Source: Pseudoclavibacter sp. AY1F1 | GTDB lineage: Bacteria; Actinomycetota; Actinomycetes; Actinomycetales; Microbacteriaceae | NCBI RefSeq assembly: GCF_002931075.1 | Contig: NZ_PSTQ01000003.1 | Span: 372,001 to 436,000, forward strand | Length of the DNA stretch: 64,000 nt | Direction: 5' to 3' | Shown: in pieces, positions 1-7,535 of the stretch | Layout: each line of letters starts with the position of its first letter | Position numbering within the stretch: the first letter of the stretch is position 1 | Notes under the pieces: model-generated | What the model was told of the DNA's origin: nothing | Seen by the model: the letters and a program-made list of their open reading frames with translations, nothing else | The model's database searches: none | Program-made: the position numbers and the translations under genes

Positions 1-414
1 GGCGACGCGGGCGGCGAAGCTCGCATCCGCTGGACCGGTGAACCGGATGCCATCAACCCGGTGCCGGAGCCGCGACGGCATGACCTGCCGCACGGTCTCG
101 AGTGCCCGGGCGGCGGCTTCGTCGATGTCGACGCCCAAGGCCCGCGCGCCCCGAAGGGCGACGGCGATCGCGACGGCCTGCTCGTCGTCGAACCGCAGTG
201 GCGGCAGCTCCGAGCCGGCGGCGAGGCGGTAGCCGCCGGCCGGCCCCTTCCACGCCTCGATCCGGTACTCGAGTTCGCGCAGCCGGTCGATGTCCCGGCG
301 CACGGTGCGGGGAGTGACGCCAAGGCGCTCGGCCAGCTCCTGCCCCGACCAACCGCGCCGGGTCTGCAGCAGCGACAGCAGGGTGAGGATGCGCGAGGAA
401 GTTGCCGAAGCCAT
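1..414 (-). CDS. WYL/YafY-type transcriptional regulator, N-terminal part (cut by window edge)
   Basis: The frame stays open from an ATG at 414 to the left edge, giving 138 residues. The N-terminus is a DeoR-type winged helix (TLLSLLQTRRGWSGQELAERL, then LGVTPRTVRRDIDRLRELEY), followed by the GPAGGYRLAAG wing and the start of the linker that in YafY proteins leads to the WYL ligand-sensing domain. The WYL domain lies outside the window. It is divergent from the VOC gene at 522, an arrangement typical of a local regulator of its neighbour; that role is inference. The family assignment is strong because a full-length paralogue with the same layout lies at 4179. Confidence 0.88.
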   Translation of the reverse strand, partial: MASATSSRILTLLSLLQTRRGWSGQELAERLGVTPRTVRRDIDRLRELEYRIEAWKGPAGGYRLAAGSELPPLRFDDEQAVAIAVALRGARALGVDIDEAAARALETVRQVMPSRLRHRVDGIRFTGPADASFAARVA

Positions 415-521
415 GGGTCCAGTCTCCAGCAAGTAGAGGACCGAAAGCGTCCGCTACTGCGGTGATGCTCATCCCAGCGGCACGGGCCGCGGTCAGCACT
501 TCACTAAGGAAGCAGGACGCC

Positions 522-995
522 ATGAGCATCACCACCACAACCCACCTCAACTTCGCCGGCACCGCGCGGGAGGCGCTCGAGTTCTACGCCGAGGTCTTCG
601 GCGGAGAGGTCTCCATCGCCACCTACGCGCAGTTCGGGATGCCTGCCGAGCTGCCTGGCGCATCCAACGTCGTGTTCGGGCGAGTGGATGCCCCGAACGG
701 CTTCCGCGTGCTCGCCTACGACACGCCTGGCCAGCCGGCCCACGGCCTCGCGGGGGAAGCGGGGAAGACCAGGCGAGAGCAGGGCACCACCGTCACGAGC
801 CAGCCGTTCTTCCTCGCCGTAAGCGGCGAGACGCTCGACGAGATCAGCGGCTACTGGAACTCGCTCTCAGTCGGGGCCACCGTCATCGAGCCGCTCGCCG
901 CCTCCGCATGGTCGGCAGGGTTCGGGATGCTGCGCGACCGCTTCGGGGCCACCTGGGTGCTCGACGTGCCTGCTTCGGTCTCAGCGTCAGCATAG
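522..995 (+). CDS. PhnB-like VOC (glyoxalase fold) protein
   Basis: A 157-residue protein with the opening THLNFAGTAREALEFYAEVFGG, which is the first beta-alpha unit of PhnB/3-demethylubiquinone-methyltransferase-like VOC proteins, and a matching C-terminal module (MLRDRFGATWVLDV). The ATG at 522 is chosen over an in-frame ATG at 402 because it follows the purine-rich AAGGAAGCAGGA and starts exactly at the domain. Small stand-alone PhnB-like proteins are usually of unknown substrate, so no reaction is assigned. Its divergent neighbour at 414 is a WYL regulator. Confidence 0.85.
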   Translation: MSITTTTHLNFAGTAREALEFYAEVFGGEVSIATYAQFGMPAELPGASNVVFGRVDAPNGFRVLAYDTPGQPAHGLAGEAGKTRREQGTTVTSQPFFLAVSGETLDEISGYWNSLSVGATVIEPLAASAWSAGFGMLRDRFGATWVLDVPASVSASA

Positions 996-1012
996 GTTCC
1001 AGCGCTTGGTGC

Positions 1013-1693
1013 TCACGGTGACATGTCGCCGTGAGTGACGACTCGGCAGAGCTCCACGCGGCCGTCGCGGAGGTGCCAGGCATGCAGACGCCTGGCACCC
1101 GCGGCTTTGAAGCCGACGGAGTAGCGGAAGCACCTCGCGTCATCCTCAGCGCGAACGACTTCGGGGGCGCGCGCCCCGGTGCCGCTGCGGAGCGGGTGCG
1201 CCTCCCGGGAGTGGAGGTGCCGCCCGCGCCGGGTGACGACGTCGACGGTGACCCGCCACACCTTCGCCTGCAGCTGGGGCGCGAGGGACCTGACCGATTC
1301 TGCGAACGCCGCACCGACGAGGTACTCGCCGAGCGGATGCGCGGCCCGGTCGATGGCGGAGTAGTTCTCGAGCCAGCCGAGGTGCACGTGGTGGCGCACC
1401 CACTCTTCGGCGTCCGCGAAGTCGATGTTGGGAGCCACCTCGTCGCGCGTCTTCTGGAGGCCGCGGAGCTTCTTCTGCGCCCCGCGGAGCCGGTTTTCCG
1501 AGTCCTGCAGTTTGTCGGCGAGGTTCGCATTCTCTCGCCGGAGTGCCCGGAGCTCTGCGAGCAGCTGCGCATCCTTCTTGGTCGCATCCGTCTTGGCGGG
1601 CGGAAGCCGCCTCGGTTCAGGTTGTTCGCTCGCTTCGACCAGGCGAAGGGTTCCCATGGACATCAGTGCGGTGGGTTTGGGTAGCGCGGACAT
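1013..1693 (-). CDS. Hypothetical protein with N-terminal coiled coil
   Basis: A 226-residue protein I do not recognise. Residues about 40-85 are rich in Leu, Glu, Lys and Arg with heptad spacing (LLAELRALRRENANLADKL and following), predicting a coiled coil. The rest is a mixed alpha/beta segment beginning EEWVRHHVHLGWLENYS. No signal peptide or membrane segment is visible. The start at 1693 is preceded by GAGGAG. It is convergent with the VOC gene (17 bp gap) and reads in the same direction as the dehydratase/VOC gene beyond it. Function unknown. Confidence 0.6.
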   Translation of the reverse strand: MSALPKPTALMSMGTLRLVEASEQPEPRRLPPAKTDATKKDAQLLAELRALRRENANLADKLQDSENRLRGAQKKLRGLQKTRDEVAPNIDFADAEEWVRHHVHLGWLENYSAIDRAAHPLGEYLVGAAFAESVRSLAPQLQAKVWRVTVDVVTRRGRHLHSREAHPLRSGTGARAPEVVRAEDDARCFRYSVGFKAAGARRLHAWHLRDGRVELCRVVTHGDMSP

Positions 1694-1883
1694 CTGGACT
1701 CCTCACATCGCTGGTACGGGGCACGGTCGGGCCAACGTATGCGGGGGTCGTCGAATGCGAAACGGTTCGTGTCTCGGGGCGTCTCGCAGCTGAACTTTTC
1801 GTCGCGCGGGGTCAGCTTGAGGGGCGCCCATCGGCTTGACGCGCTTGAGTTGCGAGTCGTGCCCTACACGTTTGGTTCGTGCC

Positions 1884-2549
1884 CTACTCGGGCTTCCAGG
1901 AACTGTCGTCTCGCCACGGGGCGAGGTCAACCTCGTTCCCTTCCGGGTCGGCGAGCGTCCAGTACTCGGGGGCGCAGTCGTCGTTGACAACTCGTCCGCC
2001 CGCGCGAAGAGCCGCTTCGAGGCGGGCGTCGATCTGGTCGCGCGGCACGTACACATCGATGTGCATCGTGTTCCGTTCGGTGCGAGGTGCGTCGATCTGC
2101 TGGAGCCACACGTTTGGGCCCACGGCGATGGGGTCGGCGAGGTCTTCCCCGCCGCGTCGCTCGTAGGCGAGGACCGCCTCCCAGAACGGGAGCGCAGCGT
2201 CGAGGTCGACGACGTCGATCGCGACTTGGACGCTCTGTACCGTGTTCGGGGTCGGTTCGATGCCCAGCCCGCGTGCGATCCGGGAGATCCGCGCGGCCAG
2301 GGCGATATCGCGCTCGCTGACGTCGCCCACGTCGTGGCTGATGAGGCGCACCGTCACGCAGCCGTAGCGCAGGTCCACGTCCGGGTGGTGGTTGGCTTCG
2401 TCGGCGGCCCGCGCGATCTCCGCGACAAACGCGGCCCCTGTCGCGAAGTCACCGGTCGCGAAGTTCGCGCGGGCGCCATCGCCGACGACGCGCCAGTCGC
2501 CGGTGCCCTCGGCTTGCCGGAATTCCTTGGGGGAGACTCGATCGCTCAT
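1884..2549 (-). CDS. Pterin-4a-carbinolamine dehydratase-like domain fused to a VOC domain
   Basis: This 221-residue protein has two domains. Residues about 1-95 look like pterin-4a-carbinolamine dehydratase: EANHHPDVDLRYG carries the paired active-site His-His-Pro and VSERDIALAARI matches the family's C-terminal helix. Residues about 105-220 form a glyoxalase-like VOC module (VQSVQVAIDVVDLDAALPFW and EYWTLADPEGNEVDLAPW). The dehydratase normally recycles 4a-hydroxytetrahydrobiopterin; the VOC substrate is unknown. The ATG overlaps the stop of the upstream MFS gene by 4 bp (ATGA), so the two are translationally coupled. No aromatic amino acid hydroxylase is nearby. Confidence 0.8.
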   Translation of the reverse strand: MSDRVSPKEFRQAEGTGDWRVVGDGARANFATGDFATGAAFVAEIARAADEANHHPDVDLRYGCVTVRLISHDVGDVSERDIALAARISRIARGLGIEPTPNTVQSVQVAIDVVDLDAALPFWEAVLAYERRGGEDLADPIAVGPNVWLQQIDAPRTERNTMHIDVYVPRDQIDARLEAALRAGGRVVNDDCAPEYWTLADPEGNEVDLAPWRDDSSWKPE

Positions 2550-4036
2550 GTCCGCGATTCTCCGCGACCCGCCCGAGAGCTGGCTTCGGGAAGCACAGAG
2601 GACTCGTCATGTGCCTGCTCCGCCGCATCCGAGGGCACTTCCGCTTCAGCCGCCGCTTCAGCCTCCTCGGAGTTCGGCGCTGGCGTCTCCGCGTACGACT
2701 TCGACAAGAGTCGGTACTGCGGGGACGCGAACGCGACGATGACAAGGCCGAGCAGCAGGATGCTCGCGATCAGGAAGACAAGCGCGATGCCACGTGCGTC
2801 GCCATCGCCGAGCATCCACCCGAGGGACTCCTGGCCTTCGCGCGTCTCCATGTAGGGAATGAGCCAGAACTCGGCGATCGGGCCGATCATGAATGCGCTG
2901 ATGGGGGTGGACGCAGACTCGACCGTTGCCGCGAAGCCGAACACGCGGCCCTGCTTCTCGAACGGCACCACGCGTTGGATGACGGTCTGCTCCGCCGCCT
3001 CCGCGATGGGCATGATCGCCATGAAGATGAACATGCCCACGATGAACAGCCAGCCGTACTCGCGGATCGTGAACGTCGCCCCGAGGAGGGCCACACCGAT
3101 GTTCACGAGCAGCAGGGTGCGCACCGGGTTCTTCCCGAGGCCGAACTTCGCGACCAGGCCACCACCCACGATGAAGCCGATGCTCGTGACGCCGAGCCAG
3201 ACGCCCCACATCTCCACCGAGAACAGGGTGAGGCCGTACGGGTCCATGAGCGCCATGAAGACGCCTCCGACGAGGTTGTTGAGCGTCGTGAAAAGGATGA
3301 GCGCAAGCAGGCCCGGCACCAGCATGACCGCGGGGATGGCGCCCCGGAAGTTCACCTTCGCGGCGCCTCCCTCCGGGTCGTGCGCGATACCGCGCTCCGG
3401 GATGGACACGAACAGAAGGTGCGCAAACGCCACGGCGGTCGCGACGATGGCGATGAGCACGGTCGGGCCCATGCCGAGGAGGCCGATCGAGAGGCCCGAG
3501 AAGACGCTCGTGACCATGAACGCGATGCCCTGCACCGTGCCGACCAGGCCGTTCGCCTTGTCGCGCCGGTCGGCCGGCACCAGCAACGTGACGGTCGTCG
3601 AGAGCGCGATGTTGCGGAGGTTCTCGACCACGCCGCCGACGAGGATGACACCGGCAAAAAGCCAGAACCAGATGCCGTTCCAATCGACGAGGGTCTCCTC
3701 CGGGAAGCTCAGGTAGAGCACTCCCGCGAGCAGGTAGGTGATAAGGGTGACCGCGCTCGAGATGAGCATGACGGCCTTCTTCTTCATGTGGTCGACGATC
3801 GCGCCGAAGATCATGCCGAAGACCGCGACGAGCAGCATGTAGCTGCCGCCGATGATCGAGGTCGCCAGCACCGACCCGGTCTCGAGGTACGCCCAGAACG
3901 TGAGCGCGAACCAGAGGTAACTCGTCGTGACGTTGGCGATGAGGGTGTTGACGAGCACCTGGTAGAAGCTGCGCAGCGTTGCGAGCGTCGGTACGGCCTG
4001 GTGTGGAAGTGCGGGCGGAGTCGTCTTGTCTGTCAT
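2546..4036 (-). CDS. MFS transporter, DHA3/multidrug-efflux-like
   Basis: A 496-residue integral membrane protein with about twelve hydrophobic segments in two halves. The N-terminal half reads FYQVLVNTLIANVTTSYLWF and contains a short loop with paired basic residues after helix 2 (GAIVDHMKKK), as in DHA3-type proton antiporters such as MefA relatives. The C-terminal tail (after about residue 455) is a charged Glu/Ala-rich cytoplasmic stretch. It is divergent from a WYL regulator at 4179 with a 142-bp shared promoter region, and coupled to the downstream dehydratase/VOC gene. Export of a small toxic compound is likely but the substrate is not known. Confidence 0.85.
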   Translation of the reverse strand: MTDKTTPPALPHQAVPTLATLRSFYQVLVNTLIANVTTSYLWFALTFWAYLETGSVLATSIIGGSYMLLVAVFGMIFGAIVDHMKKKAVMLISSAVTLITYLLAGVLYLSFPEETLVDWNGIWFWLFAGVILVGGVVENLRNIALSTTVTLLVPADRRDKANGLVGTVQGIAFMVTSVFSGLSIGLLGMGPTVLIAIVATAVAFAHLLFVSIPERGIAHDPEGGAAKVNFRGAIPAVMLVPGLLALILFTTLNNLVGGVFMALMDPYGLTLFSVEMWGVWLGVTSIGFIVGGGLVAKFGLGKNPVRTLLLVNIGVALLGATFTIREYGWLFIVGMFIFMAIMPIAEAAEQTVIQRVVPFEKQGRVFGFAATVESASTPISAFMIGPIAEFWLIPYMETREGQESLGWMLGDGDARGIALVFLIASILLLGLVIVAFASPQYRLLSKSYAETPAPNSEEAEAAAEAEVPSDAAEQAHDESSVLPEASSRAGRGESRT

Positions 4037-4073
4037 GCGTGTTCCTGGTCTCGTGAATCGGTGATCTCATCAT

Positions 4074-4110
4074 TCACCCGACCTCCGACATTCGAAAGCC
4101 ATTCGGGTGA
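4074..4110. promoter_or_regulatory. Inverted repeat in the MFS/WYL divergent promoter
   Basis: TCACCCGA at 4074-4081 is repeated inverted as TCGGGTGA at 4103-4110, centre to centre 29 bp, midway between the MFS start (4036) and the regulator start (4179). The spacing of nearly three helical turns would put both half-sites on one face of the DNA. A likely operator for the regulator at 4179; not tested. Confidence 0.4.
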
Positions 4111-4178
4111 TGGTTGCAAGAATGAGGTTTCCATCCATTCCGGTCAGATACCGGCCACAATCTCCATAGGATGGATGC

Positions 4179-5153
4179 GTGTCCACCGGCTCCCGAATGC
4201 TGCAGCTCCTCACGCTCCTCCAGAACCACCGGTTCTGGGCGGGAGACGAGCTCGCGTCCAAGCTCGAAGTGAGCCCACGCACCCTGCGCAGAGACGTTGA
4301 GCAGCTCCGGGAGCTTGGCTACCCGGTGGAGACCACGCGCGGGGTGGGCGGCGGCTATCGGCTGAGCGCGGGAGGCTCGCTGCCGCCACTCATGGTCAGC
4401 GACGAGGAGGCGCTCGCGATCGTGCTCGGCCTGAGGGCTGTCACGGCCAGCGGAGTCCAAGGTGTGCAGGATGCGGCGGTTGGCGCGCTCGCGAAGATCG
4501 TCCCGGTGCTGCCCATGCACGTTCGGAAACTGGCCGCCGGTATCGGTGCGACGGTCTCCGCCGGGCAGGCCCGCGAGGGGAGCCCGCAGGTTGAGGTTGC
4601 CGTGCTCGCGAGTGTTGCGACAGCCTGCAGGGATCGGACCGTGCTGGCGTTCGACTACGAGAAGCGAGGCGGATCTCTGTCGAGTCGCCTGGTCGAACCG
4701 CACGCGCTTGTCCCGGTCGCCAGGCGCTGGTACCTCGTCGCGTTCGATGGTGGGGCGGGTGACTGGCGCACGTTCCGCCTCGACCGGATGCGCAGTGTCG
4801 AGTCCCGAGCGAAGAGCTTCGGGTCGCGCCCGATTCCGGGAGGCGACGCCGACGCGTTTGTGCAATCAAGCATCCGCAACCTCCCTGCCCGCTACGAGGC
4901 GGTGGTGAGAGTGGCGGTGCCCGCCGACCAGATCCGTGCCGAGGTTGGACAGTGGGGCGAGGTGCTCGAGTGCGAGGGTGGCTGGAGCGAAGTGCGAATG
5001 CGCACCGACGACCTCGACTACGTGGTCTATCTTCTCGCGAGGCTCGATGCCTCGTGTGAGGTCGTCGGCCCGCCCGAGCTCGTCGACGCGCTGCGGAGCT
5101 GGGGGCAGCGCCTTTCGCGAGTGGTCCTGCGTGATGAGGCCGGTCGACCGTAG
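4179..5153 (+). CDS. WYL-domain (YafY family) transcriptional regulator
   Basis: A 324-residue regulator. The first 60 residues are a winged helix (ELASKLEVSPRTLRRDVEQLRELGYPVE, then GVGGGYRLSAG). Residues about 145-220 form the WYL domain (RTVLAFDYEKRGG, then VPVARRWYLVAFDGGAGDWRTFRLDRM), where WYL appears as the WYLVAF strand. The C-terminal part (LPARYEAVVRVAVPADQIRAE) is the WCX dimer module. Length is typical. GTG at 4179 is used because it begins at the helix and its own predicted TATA-like region precedes it. Divergence from the MFS gene suggests it controls that pump. Confidence 0.9.
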   Translation: MSTGSRMLQLLTLLQNHRFWAGDELASKLEVSPRTLRRDVEQLRELGYPVETTRGVGGGYRLSAGGSLPPLMVSDEEALAIVLGLRAVTASGVQGVQDAAVGALAKIVPVLPMHVRKLAAGIGATVSAGQAREGSPQVEVAVLASVATACRDRTVLAFDYEKRGGSLSSRLVEPHALVPVARRWYLVAFDGGAGDWRTFRLDRMRSVESRAKSFGSRPIPGGDADAFVQSSIRNLPARYEAVVRVAVPADQIRAEVGQWGEVLECEGGWSEVRMRTDDLDYVVYLLARLDASCEVVGPPELVDALRSWGQRLSRVVLRDEAGRP

Positions 5154-5165
5154 GTCAAGGGTGCG

Positions 5166-5756
5166 TCACACGAACTGGTTCATAGCCGCGAACTCGATCG
5201 AAACGGTCTTGATATCGCTCCAGCTGAGGGCGCATGCCGAATCGGTAGCCTGCGGCTGGGCGGCGCGGTCGAGGATGCGCCGGGCGAGCAGATCCGGGTC
5301 GTCGCAGTCAGTGAGAAGAAGGAAGGTGATAACTAGGTGGTCGCCGTGTTCCCTCGCAACCTGCTCGTGAAGTCGTGTGGCGGCCCGCTCGCAGGCGGCG
5401 AGCGCGACCCGTGCATCGAGAACCGGATGCGCGAGCACCACGATGGCGTGGCGCAGCGTCGGCAGCTTCGCGGAGAGGGCAACGCACTCGTTCGTGACGT
5501 CGCGCAGGAGAATGGAAAGGCTTCGGCGACTTGTTATTCGGGAAGCTTCTCTGCCGATAACGAGAGAAATTGGGCTCGCCCTGGTTGCCTCGAGTCGCGG
5601 AGGCGCATTTCTTGCCGAAGGGAATAACTTTTCCAGCGAGGTGAAGCAGGGTAAAGCGTCGCCTCGGAGAATAAGCGCGGTCGAGAGTTCCCCGAATACT
5701 GGTTGTGTGTGACGAGCGCCCGGCGCCGTATCGGCGCCGGGCTTCGACGAAAACAT
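5166..5756 (-). CDS. Hypothetical protein (start and reality uncertain)
   Basis: The last 110 codons (5166-5498) look coding: GC-rich third positions and a plausible alpha/beta sequence (TLRHAIVVLAHPVLDARVALAACERAATRLHEQV, then HLVITFLLLTDCDDPDLLARRIL, split here only for reading). The first 86 codons lie in AT-richer DNA and include a perfect hairpin at 5718-5742 that looks like a terminator for the gene upstream, so the ATG at 5756 is doubtful. No family recognised. It may be a truncated remnant or start at a non-ATG codon near 5450. Confidence 0.3.
   Translation of the reverse strand: MFSSKPGADTAPGARHTQPVFGELSTALILRGDALPCFTSLEKLFPSARNAPPRLEATRASPISLVIGREASRITSRRSLSILLRDVTNECVALSAKLPTLRHAIVVLAHPVLDARVALAACERAATRLHEQVAREHGDHLVITFLLLTDCDDPDLLARRILDRAAQPQATDSACALSWSDIKTVSIEFAAMNQFV
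5718..5742 (-). terminator. Perfect 11-bp hairpin, likely terminator of the 39-residue gene
   Basis: GCCCGGCGCCG and its exact complement are separated by TAT. It lies about 95 nt downstream of the stop of the small gene ending at 5838. There is no U-tract on the minus strand. Confidence 0.5.
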
Positions 5757-5837
5757 TGGTTGACACCTCGTTCAGGACTGCCGGGGAGGTGCGTGCGCGC
5801 TCCGGTCCTTGCAGGCCGGGTCGGGCGGCCGCCTGTT

Positions 5838-5957
5838 CTAGCTCTTGCGCTTGAACGGGTCCTCGGCTTGGGCCTTGTCTCGCTTGAGCGCGCGACGCTC
5901 CTTGAGGCTGAGTTGGGGCGCCTTCTTCGCGCTTTCCTTGGATTTCCTATCTGCCAT
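5838..5957 (-). CDS. Small highly basic protein (39 residues)
   Basis: ATG at 5957 to TAG at 5838 encodes 39 residues starting MADRKSKESAKKAPQLSLKE and ending QAEDPFKRKS. It contains 14 Lys/Arg and no hydrophobic stretch, so it is soluble and may bind nucleic acid or ribosomes. An AGGGAAG ribosome-binding site sits about 10 nt upstream. A perfect hairpin follows it. Small proteins of this kind are seen in related actinobacteria as conserved hypotheticals; that recollection is not verified here. It lies in an AT-richer patch, divergent from the GreA-like gene at 6119. Confidence 0.6.
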   Translation of the reverse strand: MADRKSKESAKKAPQLSLKERRALKRDKAQAEDPFKRKS

Positions 5958-6118
5958 TTTCTTACACGCTTCCCTTTTTCTAGCTGGCGGGTATCCGGAT
6001 GACCATAGTCCATTTCCTGGAGTTTCTCACCTCCCTGCGGAAAAGGCATTTCTTCGGCTTTTGAGCTACGGTGAGTGTTTACCCTTTGTCGCTTCGCGAC
6101 ACGGAAGAGGAGGCCAAT

Positions 6119-6511
6119 GTGGAAACGGTCTGGATGACGCCGGCTGCCCTGCGCAACCTGCAGGACGAACTCGAGGCACTAGCGCGGAGCGGCGCCGACA
6201 CGACGTCGCGCGGCAGGGAGATTCGGGGGCTCATCGAACGCGCGGAGGTCGCGGCCAAGCCCGACGACGGACTTGTCGAAGCTGGCATGCAGGTCACTGC
6301 GCGCTTCGAGGATGTGGGGCGCGAGGCGACGTTCCTGCTCGGCAGTCGCGCGCTGGCCGGGCTGGATCCGAGCGTCGCGATCGACGTGTATTCGCTGGAG
6401 TCGCCGCTCGGTGAAGCCATCCTGGGCAGCCGTGTGGGCAGCACGGTGACGTTCACGCCGCCCGCCGGTCAGCAGCGTGTCACGATCCTGGCGGCGGTGC
6501 CGTTCTCCTGA
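6119..6511 (+). CDS. GreA/GreB-like transcription factor, short
   Basis: A 130-residue protein with the two-part plan of Gre factors: an N-terminal helical part (MTPAALRNLQDELEALARSG, then REIRGLIERAEVA) and a C-terminal FKBP-like part (VTARFEDVGREATFLLGSR, then SPLGEAILGSRVGSTVTFTPP). The C-terminal SPLGEAILG-VG signature is the classic GreA/B motif. It is shorter than GreA (about 158), with a reduced coiled coil that lacks the usual acidic tip, so transcript-cleavage stimulation is doubtful. GTG at 6119 follows GAGGAGG at the right distance. Its N-terminal extension from 6071 is not supported. Confidence 0.75.
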   Translation: METVWMTPAALRNLQDELEALARSGADTTSRGREIRGLIERAEVAAKPDDGLVEAGMQVTARFEDVGREATFLLGSRALAGLDPSVAIDVYSLESPLGEAILGSRVGSTVTFTPPAGQQRVTILAAVPFS

Positions 6512-6536
6512 AGCGGGGTTGAGTGTGCGCGGCTGC

Positions 6537-7424
6537 TCAGCGTTCGGCGACGAATCGCCTCGTGACGGCGATGTCTCGCTCGCCGAGGCCAGCATCCACG
6601 AGCTCGTCGAAGGCGGCCCGAAGGGTGGGGAGGAGCACCGGATGCGTGCCGGTCGCGTCGGCGACGTCGGCCGCGAAGGTCAGGTCTTTCACCATGTACT
6701 TCGCGACGCCAGAAGGGGAGTCGTCGCCTGTGACGAGCTTCTCGCGCCTGCTCTCGAGCAGGTTCGAGCCGGCGTAGCCGCCTCCGAGCAGATCCCACAG
6801 CACGGCGAGGTCGATGCCGCTGCGCTCGGCGAGCACACTCGCCTCGCCGAGGGCCAGGATCGTCGACGAGACGATCATCTGGTTGCACGCCTTCGCGACC
6901 TCGCCGGCGCCCAGCGGGCCGAGGTGGACGGGGCGGCCGCACGGGCTGAGGATGCTTGTGGCCGTAGCGACGTCGTCGGCTGGGCCGCCGAGCATGATGG
7001 AGAGCGTTCCCGCCCGAGCGCCGTCTTCGCCGCCGGAGACGGGGGAGTCGATGACGCGTACGCGCCCGTCGGTCTCGGTGGCGAGGCGATCGGCGAGCTC
7101 GCGGAGGCCGGTCGGGGAGACAGTGGAGCTGACCATGATGAGGAGGTCGTCCGCGCCCGCGAGAAGGCCGTCCTCCCCGGCGAGTACGGACTCGAGCTCG
7201 GGGAGGTCGGGGAGTACAACGAGGAGCGCGTCGCTCGCCGCGGCCAGTTCGCGCGGTGACTCGTGCCAGGTGGCGCCCGCCGCGATGAGTTCGGCCGCTC
7301 GCTCAGGGCGTCGGCCCGTGAGCTGGAGCGCGCCGTGTGCGGCGAGCAGGTGGCCGGCCATGGGGAGGCCCATGGCGCCGAGGCCAAGAACGCCGACGCT
7401 GGGAGTGTGAGCAGCAGTGGTCAT
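6537..7424 (-). CDS. Beta-hydroxyacid dehydrogenase (3-hydroxyisobutyrate / tartronate-semialdehyde reductase family)
   Basis: A 295-residue NAD(P)-dependent oxidoreductase. GLGAMGLPMAGHLL is the Rossmann dinucleotide motif, SPVSGGEDGARAG the substrate-binding loop, and GAGEVAKACNQM holds the catalytic Lys of the family. The ATG at 7424 (after AGGG) is preferred over GTG at 7430. It is divergent from the D-2-hydroxyacid dehydrogenase at 7536, and a palindrome found also before the MFS gene lies between them, so it probably belongs to the same sugar-acid regulon. The physiological substrate (hydroxyisobutyrate, tartronate semialdehyde, threonate) cannot be told from sequence. Confidence 0.85.
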   Translation of the reverse strand: MTTAAHTPSVGVLGLGAMGLPMAGHLLAAHGALQLTGRRPERAAELIAAGATWHESPRELAAASDALLVVLPDLPELESVLAGEDGLLAGADDLLIMVSSTVSPTGLRELADRLATETDGRVRVIDSPVSGGEDGARAGTLSIMLGGPADDVATATSILSPCGRPVHLGPLGAGEVAKACNQMIVSSTILALGEASVLAERSGIDLAVLWDLLGGGYAGSNLLESRREKLVTGDDSPSGVAKYMVKDLTFAADVADATGTHPVLLPTLRAAFDELVDAGLGERDIAVTRRFVAER

Positions 7425-7462
7425 GAGCACACCCTAGCCTGATGGACATTGTGTAGGACAGT

Positions 7463-7478
7463 GTTCACAGTGTTGAAT
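7463..7478. promoter_or_regulatory. Candidate IclR-type operator, copy 1
   Basis: GTTCAC-AGTG-TTGAAT lies between the divergent dehydrogenases at 7424 and 7536. It matches the palindrome GTTCAA-AGTG-TTGAAC at 9501-9516 in 14 of 16 positions, including the asymmetric AGTG spacer. The IclR-family gene at 8662 lies between the two copies. Confidence 0.6.
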
Positions 7479-7535
7479 CGCCGTAGACTCAAGCTTGAGA
7501 GACTTCACCTGTCGCCACGAATCGAAGAGGATCCC

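Noticed and set aside
2609-4300. Plus-strand 563-codon frame opposite the MFS gene
   Set aside because: Shadow: Arg/His/Asp-rich, antisense to a well-defined membrane protein.
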